Positions 44,620-52,751 of a DNA stretch of 64,000 nucleotides are shown here, in pieces. The notes under the pieces were generated by a model, which saw nothing but the letters and a program-made list of their open reading frames with translations, was not told the DNA's origin and ran no database searches. This DNA comes from Kalymmatonema hyalinum WJT4-NPBG1 (GTDB lineage: Bacteria; Cyanobacteriota; Cyanobacteriia; Cyanobacteriales; Nostocaceae): contig JAHHIB010000003.1 of NCBI GenBank assembly GCA_019359075.1, positions 107,231 to 171,230 on the forward strand. Direction: 5' to 3'. Positions within the stretch are counted from its first letter, which is position 1; the number at the start of each line of letters is the position of its first letter. The translations under genes were made by a program, and so were the position numbers.

Positions 44620-46098
44620 ATGCCCAGCGATATAAATACTAACAATTCTTTTTCTAATCAAGGGCTAAATATCACGTCTACCTCCTCAGTAGATTCCTTT
44701 CATGCTAACAATGACTATAGCGTCAAGTTTGGCGCTCACAGTAGTTTTTACTCAACTAGCGATAACCTAGAGGCAAATGCTCAACAGCAATTGTTCAATG
44801 AGAATGGCTACGATTTATCCTCTGGCTATGGCTTGATAAATGCAGCCGCTGCAGTGGGTAAAGCTGTTGGTCAAAGTCCTTTTGCTGATGTTCCTGACCT
44901 TGGTGGTAATAATTGGGGAGCCGACCTTGTGAAAGCTCCAGAAGTCTGGGCAAAAGGATACACAGGTCAAGATGTGGTCGTTGCTGTTCTGGATACTGGA
45001 GTTGACTACAACCACGATGATTTGAAGGGTAATATCTGGACGAATAGCAACGAAATTGCGGATAACGGCAACGATGATGATGGCAATGGCTATGTTGATG
45101 ACTTTTACGGCTGGAACTTTGATAGTAATAACAACAACACTCTAGATGTAGAAGGTCATGGCACCCATGTCTCTGGCACTATTGCCGGAGAGAACAATGG
45201 CTTTGGTGTGACTGGTATTGCCTATGGTGCTAAAATTATGCCAGTCAAAGTTTTGGATGACGAAGGTCGTGGTAACAGAACCGACATTGCAGAAGGTATT
45301 CGCTATGCTGTGGATCATGGAGCTAATGTAATTAACCTCAGCTTAGGTAGCCGCTTTCCTGATGACGACGGTACTTATCAGCCAGCCTTAGAGTATGCCA
45401 GCAGTAAAGGTGTGATTATTGTTATGGCAGCTGGCAATGATGGTGACTTTCAACCAGGCTATCCAGCGCGATATGCAGACAAATGGGGAATTGCAGTTGG
45501 AGCCGTTGATAAAAATAACAACATGGCTGATTTCTCTAACCGAGCAGGAATGAATCCACTCACTTACGTTACAGCTCCAGGAGTCGATATTTACTCTACA
45601 CTTGCGGGTAATCAGTATACTTCCTATAGCGGCACATCAATGGCGGCTCCTCATGTTGCTGGTGTAGTTGCTCTCATGCTCAGTGCTAACCACAATCTCA
45701 CTGATGCTCAAGTGCGTCAGATTGTTTCAGAAACGGCAGTACACAGTACAACAACCCCAAGCTTTAGCCTCCCAGGTTTAAGTTTCAAGGACTCTATAAC
45801 AGAGAGCCGTATTGCAACTTCTAGCTTCAGCATTACACAGTATCAAGATGGCTCTTGTGGGTCTACTCTTGAAAGTCTATCGTCGGGTAAGATGTCCACC
45901 TCACAACACCAGTTACATGATGTTAATGGTGTGCAATCCTCTAGCTTCAGTGCCAGCGCTACACTTAGATCCCAATTCTCAAGCTACCTAACAACACTGG
46001 ATAACAACGTTAACTACACTATCAGTGACTATAGTGGTACTGATTCTGAAAATACGCTCAAGAAACGCAAGGAAATGCTGGAGGAGTATCGGGAATAG
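44620..46098 (+). CDS. Subtilisin-like serine protease (S8)
   Basis: 492 residues. Catalytic triad visible: Asp125 (VAVLDTGVDYNHDDL), His180 (GHGTHVSGTIAGENN), Ser340 (SGTSMAAPHVAGVVALMLS), plus the oxyanion Asn in MAAGNDGDF. An Asp/Asn-rich stretch (NDDDGNGYVDDFYGW) next to the active site suggests Ca2+ binding. The N-terminus (~1-90) has no classical signal peptide. After ~residue 385 the sequence is Ser-rich and loses family similarity, and the last codons run into a stop directly followed, in the same frame, by a cysteine-desulfurase fragment. The C-terminus may therefore be rearranged. It pairs with the calpain-like gene upstream. Confidence 0.9.
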   Translation: MPSDINTNNSFSNQGLNITSTSSVDSFHANNDYSVKFGAHSSFYSTSDNLEANAQQQLFNENGYDLSSGYGLINAAAAVGKAVGQSPFADVPDLGGNNWGADLVKAPEVWAKGYTGQDVVVAVLDTGVDYNHDDLKGNIWTNSNEIADNGNDDDGNGYVDDFYGWNFDSNNNNTLDVEGHGTHVSGTIAGENNGFGVTGIAYGAKIMPVKVLDDEGRGNRTDIAEGIRYAVDHGANVINLSLGSRFPDDDGTYQPALEYASSKGVIIVMAAGNDGDFQPGYPARYADKWGIAVGAVDKNNNMADFSNRAGMNPLTYVTAPGVDIYSTLAGNQYTSYSGTSMAAPHVAGVVALMLSANHNLTDAQVRQIVSETAVHSTTTPSFSLPGLSFKDSITESRIATSSFSITQYQDGSCGSTLESLSSGKMSTSQHQLHDVNGVQSSSFSASATLRSQFSSYLTTLDNNVNYTISDYSGTDSENTLKKRKEMLEEYRE

Positions 46099-46101
46099 TT
46101 A

Positions 46102-46894
46102 GTTAACTTTGATCGCGCCACATACAAGGATTTGCCCGATAAGTTTGAAGCAGGAACACCATCAATCGCCTTTGGTGCAGCGGTTGACTACCTTAGCGAA
46201 ATTGGTATGGATAAAATCTATGCCTACGAAACAGAACTGACTAAATACTTAGTCAAACAGCTGCAACAAATTCCCTCAATTCGTATTTACGGTCCTCAAC
46301 CAGAAAATGCTGCTGTGGGTAAAGTCGCTATAGTCATGTTTACTGTTGAGGGTATCCCCGCCAAAGATTTATCCTCCCGTCTGGATCAAGCTGGAGTTGC
46401 TATCAACGCAGGTTTGCATGCTACCCAGGCTTTGCACCAGTACTTGGGCGTTGAGTCAACTGCACGAGCAAGTCTGTACTTTTACCGAAAATTTGGGTCT
46501 AAAGCCCCGCCCTTCGACAAGCTCAGGGAGCACCTTGTAGGGCGGCTTTTTATTGACAACGTGCTAAAAGTATGAGATTATAGTATTCCCGGTAGTCTAA
46601 AAGGCTCTAGTGAGGCAATATTGGGTACTCCCCAGCTACAGTGCTCAGCTTAGTGCTCTTGTTGTAGGAAAGAGACTAAAGAAATTGAATAAATCCTTTC
46701 AAACGCGGTCGGGCAGTCCGTGTGCGCTTGTGGACGTATCCAAACGGGGATAGTTGAATGCAAGCATTCAACTATCTAGGGAGGACGGATGAAGCAAGAA
46801 TCCTCACGTTTTTAGGCGCTCGGAGTGTCAAAACACTTACTCTGAAATTGACGCTTTCATTGCAGCCATTAAGGAAGCGGTAGACAATTCCTAA
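46102..46894 (+). pseudogene. SufS-type cysteine desulfurase C-terminal remnant, interrupted by an IS
   Basis: No start codon and no PLP-lysine domain. 46102-46485 reads VNFDRATYKDLPDKFEAGTP, GAAVDYLSEIGMDKIYAYET and STARASLYFY. After the inserted element, 46832-46894 reads NTYSEIDAFIAAIKEAVDNS and a stop. Joining the two halves restores the family pattern LYFYNTYSEIDAFI in frame. The catalytic-loop Cys expected in the HHC position is Ala here (NAGLHATQALHQYLG), so the protein was degenerate or divergent before the insertion. It lies in the same frame as, and directly after, the subtilase stop. Confidence 0.85.
46486..46831. mobile_element. Decayed IS200/IS605-family element
   Basis: 346 bp inserted directly after TTAC without target duplication, as IS200/IS605 elements do. 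The left part carries a hairpin (AAAGCCCCGCCCT...AGGGCGGCTTT, 46501-46548). The right part carries the end of an OrfB-like frame (LSNAVGQSVCACGRIQTG, cf. the C-terminal tail after the zinc ribbon of OrfB proteins) and a subterminal imperfect hairpin (AATCCTCACG...CGCTCGGAGTGTCAA) ending at 46831. The transposase body is missing. Confidence 0.7.
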
Positions 46895-46896
46895 TT

Positions 46897-46947
46897 AATA
46901 ATTACTAATTCGTCATTACCAATTGCAATTACGAATTAGTAATTATT
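46897..46947. terminator. 17-bp perfect inverted repeat
   Basis: AATAATTACTAATTCGT (46897-46913) and ACGAATTAGTAATTATT (46931-46947) surround a 17-base loop, between the desulfurase remnant and the marC fragment. It could stop transcription from both sides; the AT-rich stem may instead be a short repeat. Confidence 0.55.
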
Positions 46948-47165
46948 TGTAGGTGTCTCAGCCAATCACCGATTCCATTAAGAATTAGCTGAACACCTAC
47001 TGCCATAATAAAAAATCCCAAAATTCGGCTAGATGCTTTGATACCCGTTTCTCCCAACCAAATGAGAAACCAATTAGAGGCTCGCAAACATAGATAAATT
47101 AGCAATCCTAACAGAAAAATCGCTAACAAAACTGCTAGAAAATTCAGTACGGTTGGGACAGACAA
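46929..47165 (-). pseudogene. MarC family C-terminal fragment
   Basis: 78 codons encoding two hydrophobic segments: VLNFLAVLLAIFLLGLLIYL and, after WLGETGIKASSRILGFFIMA, VGVQLILNGIGD. The GETGIK-h-RIhG-hhhAhhVQhIhNGI pattern is the last third of MarC/UPF0056 membrane proteins, which are about 200 residues long. The four N-terminal helices are absent and the sequence in front of it shows no remnant. The end of the frame lies inside the inverted repeat at 46897-46947. Probably non-functional. Confidence 0.65.
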
Positions 47166-47318
47166 AGCGCTTTTAACTGGACTTAACTGCTACGATAAAT
47201 TAAGCTTTTAGCTCTATACTGAGATGCTTCGCTGTGCTAGCTGTGCTAATGGGGTCAAAAGACCCTTTTAAAACATCCTCTTAAAGAAACGGCATTGCCC
47301 CTAAACCTATCTCACAGA

Positions 47319-48815
47319 CTATCTCACAGAAAATGCCTCACTAAAGCGACGAGTAATCGGCTCAATTAAGAATGTTAAAATTGACTTTTTGCGAGTGACA
47401 ATTTCACCATTAGCAGCCATTCCAGGAGTAAACCCGACTTCTTGACCGCGCACCAATATTGAATGTTTGTTCAGCTTAATTCGGGTGGGAAAAACTAAGC
47501 CCATTTCTTTATCAAGAATAGCATTTGGACTGACTTGCACTACCTCGCCCTCAATAGTCCCAAATTCTTGGAAGGGGAAGGTCGCCATTTTCACCTTTGC
47601 CTGCATTCCGTCCTGAATAAAACCAATATCCCGGTTAAGGACTTTCACCTCTAAGAGAAGTTCTTCGCCTTCTGGTAAAATGGACAGCAACTCTTCACCT
47701 GCTTGCACTGGTCCTTTTGTTGCTTTGATTCTGTAGATAGTACCTGACACTGGAGCTTTGATAGTTTCCTTGTCTTGCTGCTTGCGTGCCTGCTCAAGCT
47801 GACCTTGAATGGTGGTCAGTTCTTCTTTGCGTTTGTTAATCTGGGTGATAATTTCACTTTGACGCTCTGATTCCAGACGTTGTGCTTGAGTGCGAGCCGC
47901 TTGATATGCTTCTTCGACTTGGCGAATTTCTTGAGCCTGAGCAGCAATATCCTTTTCTAAGGATGTGACTTTGTCTTGAGCTTCTGTGACCTTATTTTGC
48001 GAGTTTGTCACCTCATCATTTGCCCTGGTGATTTCCGCAGTCACACGATTGAGTCTTTCTTGGGCGTCTAGGTAATCGAGTCGAGGTATCGCACCAGGAG
48101 TGACGAGGGTTTTTAGGCTTTGTTCTCTTTTTTGAGCAATTGCTAAGCCGTTTTCAACTTTGGTACGAATATTTTGGGCGTTGATTTGGTTCGTTTTGGC
48201 GTTGACAAGGCTAGTTCTTGCGTTTACTAGATTTTCTTGCAACCGAGTCTGGCGCACTTTTGCTTGGTTGATCAGCGCTTGTTGGCGATTTGATTCGGCT
48301 TGGGCTGCGGCTTGACGCGCTTGATAGTCTCGTAAACGAGAGTTTAGCAGTTCATCTTGAAGTTGTGTGCCACCAGCTTGAGCGCCCGTGCGTTCTGCAT
48401 TTAAACGCCGTAAATCTTCCTGAATTAATTTAGCAGATGTGGCTAAGCGAGCAACATCAACTTGTTGCAAGTCTGGGTCACGTTTAACCAGAGGTTGACC
48501 TTTGAGTACGCGATCGCCTTCTTTGACGTTTACCGTGACAATTGTCCCATTACCTATCGATGTCACTGGTCGTACTTGTGTAGCAGCAATTAACTCCCCT
48601 GGTGCTGTCGCCACTTCATCAATGAACGAAAAATTTGCCCAGGCGATCGTCCCCAATACCACAGCACTCACTGTTCCCGCTAACAATCTACTATACAAAG
48701 GCGGCAATTCCTGTACCGCCTTACCCAGTTCATAGGATAGATGTTCATCAGGTTTTACGAATCGCTGTTTTGTTTTACGTGCTTGAGCAGCATTTGCAGC
48801 TAGGGAGTATTTCAT
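47319..48815 (-). CDS. HlyD family type I secretion membrane-fusion protein
   Basis: 498 residues. One transmembrane helix near 43-65 (LLAGTVSAVVLGTIAWANFS), a biotinyl-lipoyl-like domain (VRPVTSIGNGTIVTVNVKEG, DRVLKGQPLVKRD), a long periplasmic coiled coil (~125-345) and the second lipoyl/beta-barrel half (IKAPVSGTIYRIKATKGPVQ, GEELLSILPEGEELLLEVKV, LNRDIGFIQDGMQAKVKMAT). Bridges an inner-membrane ABC exporter to TolC. No ABC-transporter gene is adjacent. The two leaderless proteases 3-6 kb upstream are possible cargo, which is inference only. Confidence 0.92.
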   Translation of the reverse strand: MKYSLAANAAQARKTKQRFVKPDEHLSYELGKAVQELPPLYSRLLAGTVSAVVLGTIAWANFSFIDEVATAPGELIAATQVRPVTSIGNGTIVTVNVKEGDRVLKGQPLVKRDPDLQQVDVARLATSAKLIQEDLRRLNAERTGAQAGGTQLQDELLNSRLRDYQARQAAAQAESNRQQALINQAKVRQTRLQENLVNARTSLVNAKTNQINAQNIRTKVENGLAIAQKREQSLKTLVTPGAIPRLDYLDAQERLNRVTAEITRANDEVTNSQNKVTEAQDKVTSLEKDIAAQAQEIRQVEEAYQAARTQAQRLESERQSEIITQINKRKEELTTIQGQLEQARKQQDKETIKAPVSGTIYRIKATKGPVQAGEELLSILPEGEELLLEVKVLNRDIGFIQDGMQAKVKMATFPFQEFGTIEGEVVQVSPNAILDKEMGLVFPTRIKLNKHSILVRGQEVGFTPGMAANGEIVTRKKSILTFLIEPITRRFSEAFSVR

Positions 48816-48849
48816 AAAATTTTAGAGTTGGGATTTTAGATAATGGCTT

Positions 48850-49069
48850 AATAGTAAGCGATGGCAGCGCTTACCCTCCGGGTATCTCGTGCTGTGCGCC
48901 TTCGCGCTTAAGCCATGTACTTCCAAGGAGGGAAACGCTCCTAAGGCACTTGCCTGGGGCACGGGCTAACGCCCTACGTGCCACGCTACGCGCAATTCGT
49001 AGCTCCTCCGGAGCGCGAAGCTCTCCCGAAGGGAGCAGGAGGCACAGTACTGGTCTGACTACAAGCTAT
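48850..49069. repeat. GC-rich interspersed repeats
   Basis: Contains CTCCTCCGGAGCGCGAAGCT and CTCCCGAAGGGAGCAGGAGG, and nearby GGGAAACGCTCC words. It separates hlyD from the NmrA-like gene on the same strand. Confidence 0.5.
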
Positions 49070-49945
49070 TTAAACTGCTAGATAACGTCGCAAGAAACTT
49101 TCTAATGTTTCCAACTGAAAATTGAAAATAGTTTCCAATTGGGCGATTTCCTGATTTGTACAGAAAAATTCATTCGCTAGTAATGTGCGAAACGTTCCCA
49201 AAGCTTTTTGTGCTTGGGGATTGAAAAATCCTAATGCACCCCGCAGCGCATCTACTGCGAACAGTGGCGGGTTAATCACCACTGGCTCTTTGTTAAAAAT
49301 GCGACCAAAAATTTCGGGAATATCCTCTCGCGATAAAATCTCTGGTCCTCCAACTGGGAATATCTGATTGCGAGCTGCTGCTACTGTCACAGAATCTACC
49401 ATTATCCTTGCCAAATCATCTGTACTCACAATAGAGGTACGGTTTTTGGGATCGCCAACGAGCAGGTACAACCCGGTTTCTCGAAAACGTTCTGCCAATG
49501 GCAGCAAGTTCGATGCTAATCCAGCTGGGCGTAAAATAGTGTAGTTTAAGCCACTAGTTTCCAGGTATCGCTCTACCGCTCGTTTTGCCTTAAATACAGG
49601 AGCATCTTCGTATCCGCGGTCTGCTCCTAGCACGGAAATGAAGACAAAGTGTTGTACTCCATTCGCTTTAGCGGAGTCTATGAGTTCGATGTTAGCGCGA
49701 TAGTCTAAAGATAGGGCATCACCATCGGAACCATGAGTGCTGATAATGTACTGTACGCCCTGACAAGCTTTTTGGATATCCCTTTCTTGGCGCAAATCAC
49801 CAATGAAGATGTTAGCTCCTCGGTGTTCTAACTCGCCGTAGCGCGAGGTGAGACGGACAAATGCGCGTACCTGCTTTTCTTGTTCGCGTAAAAGTCGCAC
49901 AACTCTGCGACCTATTCCCCCAGTGGCTCCAGTGACTAGAAACAT
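49070..49945 (-). CDS. NmrA/atypical SDR family NAD(P)-binding protein
   Basis: 291 residues. Rossmann start FLVTGATGGIGRRVVRLLRE, then NIFIGDLRQERDIQKACQGV, HFVFISVLGADRGYEDAPVF with KAKRAVERYLETSGLNYTIL and RPAGLASNLLPLAE. The pattern GATGGIG and the YxxxK-less active site place it with Ycf39/NmrA-type reductases rather than classical SDRs. The C-terminal ~60 residues are helical. Substrate unknown; Ycf39 homologues act with chlorophyll-synthase complexes, but this protein is not close enough by eye to assign that role. Confidence 0.88.
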   Translation of the reverse strand: MFLVTGATGGIGRRVVRLLREQEKQVRAFVRLTSRYGELEHRGANIFIGDLRQERDIQKACQGVQYIISTHGSDGDALSLDYRANIELIDSAKANGVQHFVFISVLGADRGYEDAPVFKAKRAVERYLETSGLNYTILRPAGLASNLLPLAERFRETGLYLLVGDPKNRTSIVSTDDLARIMVDSVTVAAARNQIFPVGGPEILSREDIPEIFGRIFNKEPVVINPPLFAVDALRGALGFFNPQAQKALGTFRTLLANEFFCTNQEIAQLETIFNFQLETLESFLRRYLAV

Positions 49946-50018
49946 ATCGATTTTGGATTTTGGATCGTGGATGAGTCAATAGTCCAAAGGTTTTTAACTA
50001 ATGACTAATAACTAAATT

Positions 50019-50801
50019 CTAGAATTCAACAATCACTGGCGTATGATCGCTCGGTTGAGCTAACTTTCTCGGAGCTACATCAATAGTGCAGCTTTTAGCA
50101 CGCTCATATAACTCGGGTGTGAGATAGTGATGGTCAATACGCCAACCCAAGTTACGACGAAAAGATGCGGCTCGATAGTCCCACCAACTATAGTGTCCGC
50201 CTTCAGAGGTAAATTTGCGAAAAGCATCAGCAAATCCTAATAAGAGAATCTCTCGTAACGCTTGGCGCTCCCCTTCTGATGCCATGATGTGATTTTCAGT
50301 ACTCACGCTATCATGAATATCTTTATCTTCTAGAGCAATGTTAAAGTCTCCACACACACAGATGGCAGGTGAGGATAAAAGAAGCGATCGCAAATACTCC
50401 TGCAGCACTGTTAACCAACCCAGCTTGTATTCATATTTCTCGCTCCCCACAGCAGAACCATTGGGGACGTAAAGATTGACAATTCTGATACCCTCAATCA
50501 CACCTGTGATCACCCGTTTTTGCTCATCCCAATCAGGCTGCACGTCTAACGAAATAGGCGTAAAACCACGGCTGACATCTTCTAGTGGTTCACGGCTTGC
50601 TATGGCAACACCGTTGTAAGCTTTTTGTCCTGATAGATAAAGATGGTAGCCCAATTCCTCGAAGGTAGCACAGGGAAATTTCTCATCTACAACTTTAGTT
50701 TCTTGCATACACAGGACATCAACGTGATTTTGACTCAACCAATCAACAACGTGTCCAAGACGAGTGCGAATCGAGTTGACATTCCAAGTAGCAATTTTCA
50801 T
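50019..50801 (-). CDS. xth: Exodeoxyribonuclease III
   Basis: 260 residues. AP endonuclease and 3'-5' exonuclease for base-excision repair. MKIATWNVNSIRTRLGHVVD at the start, VLCMQETKVVDEKFPCATFE (metal-binding Glu), IVNLYVPNGSAVGSEKYEYK, ICVCGDFNIALEDKDIHD (catalytic Asp/Asn pair), WRIDHHYLTPELYERAKSCT and the final LAQPSDHTPVIVEF (catalytic His). All key residues of the EEP fold are intact. Single gene. Confidence 0.96.
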   Translation of the reverse strand: MKIATWNVNSIRTRLGHVVDWLSQNHVDVLCMQETKVVDEKFPCATFEELGYHLYLSGQKAYNGVAIASREPLEDVSRGFTPISLDVQPDWDEQKRVITGVIEGIRIVNLYVPNGSAVGSEKYEYKLGWLTVLQEYLRSLLLSSPAICVCGDFNIALEDKDIHDSVSTENHIMASEGERQALREILLLGFADAFRKFTSEGGHYSWWDYRAASFRRNLGWRIDHHYLTPELYERAKSCTIDVAPRKLAQPSDHTPVIVEF

Positions 50802-51352
50802 TTTAGTTCAGTCATCAGTATTAAGAAGAACTCAGCTTGGGCTGAACGCAGAACACAGTTGGGTTCCCCCGGATTCCATCCCTGGGATTTAACAAGAATT
50901 TTTGCTCTCCACGAATCAATTCGCTTGCTCGCGACCGCCCGAGGAACCAGAACTCCACAACCTATACTTAAATTCACATGCAACGGCGAGTTCTGACTAC
51001 TTTTTCGGTCATTAATTATTTTCTCCCCCTCCTGCAACACTCTCAAAAATTGATCCCGTTCCGATAATTTAGTATTTTTCGTTACAAAATCTTTGAATTA
51101 TTATGATCCCCAAGATAGATGAATTGTTATCTTATTAAAGAGTAATGTAAAAATATATTCTCTGTGTAGTCATTATAATAAGTGGTGTGAAATGACTGTG
51201 TGGCTATGTCAGGGTACGGTTAACCGAAATTGCGCTCTGGTGATCTCGTCGGGTTAACTTAAAAATCATGATGATTAGGTACAAATGCTTTACCGTCATC
51301 AGATGTCAGTCCTAGCGACAGGACTATTTCACCTGCTGAACCAAAACAACTT
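50802..51352. promoter_or_regulatory. Divergent intergenic region between xth and the GT4 gene
   Basis: 551 bp. The frames of 82 and 117 codons seen on opposite strands are composed of repeat-like sequence shared with the 24.7-kb repeats (AGAACTCAG...GAACGCAGAACAC) and are rejected. AT-rich stretch 51075-51200 probably carries the promoter of the GT4 gene. Confidence 0.45.
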
Positions 51353-52420
51353 ATGAAAATCGCTCAAGTAGCCCCCTTATGGGAACGAGTTCCGCCTCCT
51401 ACATATGGAGGAATAGAGCTAGTCGTGAGTCGCTTGACCGATGAACTAGTGCGTCGAGGTCATGATGTCACTTTGTTCGCATCTGGTGATTCGCAAACAT
51501 TGGCTAGGTTAGAAGCAGTTTATCCTCGTGCATTGCGCTCAGACCCGAACGTCAAAGAGTATACAGCGTACGAAATGCTGGAACTCAGCCAAGTTTATCA
51601 GCTAGCAGAGGAATTTGATATCATCCACTCCCATTTGGGAATTTCGGCGTTAGCTTTGGCGAATTTTGTGCCAACACCCACAGTGCATACCCTGCACGGC
51701 AGATTTACAACAGACAACCGTAACGTATATACCCACCACCAAAAGCAACCATACGTCAGCATTAGTAACGCGCAGCGTGAAATAAACCTCAACTATGTTG
51801 GCACGGTCTACAACGGGATTAATCCAGAAGATTACCGTTTTGTCGCCCAACCTCAAGAAGCGCCATATTTGGCATTCTTAGGACGCTTTTCGCCGGAAAA
51901 GGGACCGCAACACGCGATCGCCATTGCCAAGCAAACTGGTTGGCATCTCAAAATGGCAGGAAAGGTTGATGTAGTAGACTCTAAGTTTTTTGAACAAGAG
52001 ATTGCCCCACACATTGATGGTCAGCAAATTCAATACCTAGGTGAAATTAACCACGCCGAAAAAGCTGAACTGCTGGGCAATGCTGCTATCACTCTCTTCC
52101 CAATAACCTGGCAAGAACCCTTTGGCTTAGTGATGATTGAATCAATGGCAACTGGTACACCAGTCATTGCCATGAATTTAGGCTCCGTATCGGAGGTGAT
52201 TGCCCACGGAGTCTCAGGTTTTGTATGCCAAAGCTTTGATGAAATGGCGGCAATGATTCCACGAGCTTTGGAACTCAATCGTCAAACTTGCCGAGAATAT
52301 ATAGAGAACAAGTTTAGCGTTATCCAAATGGTTGATGGATACGAAGCGGTTTATGGAAAAATCATCAAAGACCGCATCAATTCAAACGGTCGCATTCATG
52401 CCGCTAAAATCGAGTTTTAA
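51353..52420 (+). CDS. Glycosyltransferase family 4
   Basis: 355 residues. GT-B fold: IAQVAPLWERVPPPTYGGIE at the N-terminus (donor/acceptor loop PPxxYGGIE), VVSRLTDELVRRGHDVTLFA, FDIIHSHLGISALALANFVP, VYNGINPEDYRFV, YLAFLGRFSPEKGPQHAIAI (donor domain) and LFPITWQEPFGLVMIESMAT with GTPVIAMNLGSVSEVIAHGV. Similar proteins sit in cyanobacteria next to stress-related genes and transfer sugars from activated donors; substrate unknown. A small zinc-ribbon gene follows 57 bp downstream and shares a terminator with it. Confidence 0.92.
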   Translation: MKIAQVAPLWERVPPPTYGGIELVVSRLTDELVRRGHDVTLFASGDSQTLARLEAVYPRALRSDPNVKEYTAYEMLELSQVYQLAEEFDIIHSHLGISALALANFVPTPTVHTLHGRFTTDNRNVYTHHQKQPYVSISNAQREINLNYVGTVYNGINPEDYRFVAQPQEAPYLAFLGRFSPEKGPQHAIAIAKQTGWHLKMAGKVDVVDSKFFEQEIAPHIDGQQIQYLGEINHAEKAELLGNAAITLFPITWQEPFGLVMIESMATGTPVIAMNLGSVSEVIAHGVSGFVCQSFDEMAAMIPRALELNRQTCREYIENKFSVIQMVDGYEAVYGKIIKDRINSNGRIHAAKIEF

Positions 52421-52477
52421 TCAACAACTTTTTTAGTGCATCTATAATCAACAAGTTTTCAAAAGGAGGACATAAAT

Positions 52478-52663
52478 ATGAGTCTGAGCTCCAACAGTTG
52501 TCCCTGTTGCGGTGGTTCTCTGTTGCGTCATGTCCGTCATGGTGAATTCTACTGGTTTTGTAAGACCTGCTGGCAAGAAGTGCCGTTGTTAAGTGTGAGT
52601 CGTATGCCTAACGCAGAAGCAAGAAGCACGGGAGTTGTTCCTCAACCAGTAGTGAAATCTTAG
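52478..52663 (+). CDS. Small zinc-ribbon protein
   Basis: 61 residues. Two CxxC knuckles: CPCC near residue 9 and CKTC near 31 (SCPCCGGSLLRHVRHGEFYW, FCKTCWQEVP), followed by an unstructured tail. A strong Shine-Dalgarno (AAAAGGAGG) precedes ATG 52478, which supports translation. It follows the GT4 gene in the same direction and ends before a terminator. Probably a metal-binding adaptor; role unknown. Confidence 0.82.
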   Translation: MSLSSNSCPCCGGSLLRHVRHGEFYWFCKTCWQEVPLLSVSRMPNAEARSTGVVPQPVVKS

Positions 52664-52704
52664 GTCTTTAGAACTTAAGACTCATGAACCAATAAAAAGT
52701 TCCC

Positions 52705-52733
52705 AACTCCACCTGGTAAAATCAGGTGGAGTT
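52705..52733 (+). terminator. Perfect 11-bp hairpin
   Basis: AACTCCACCTG and CAGGTGGAGTT flank GTAAAAT, 41 bp after the zinc-ribbon stop and 18 bp before the next GTG start. Strong terminator-like stem; no obvious U-tract. Confidence 0.65.
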
Positions 52734-52751
52734 CATTACTGGTTACAAGCC

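Noticed and set aside
50643..51046. Opposing frames of 117 and 82 codons upstream of xth
   Set aside because: Repeat-like sequence shared with other intergenic regions; no start signals.
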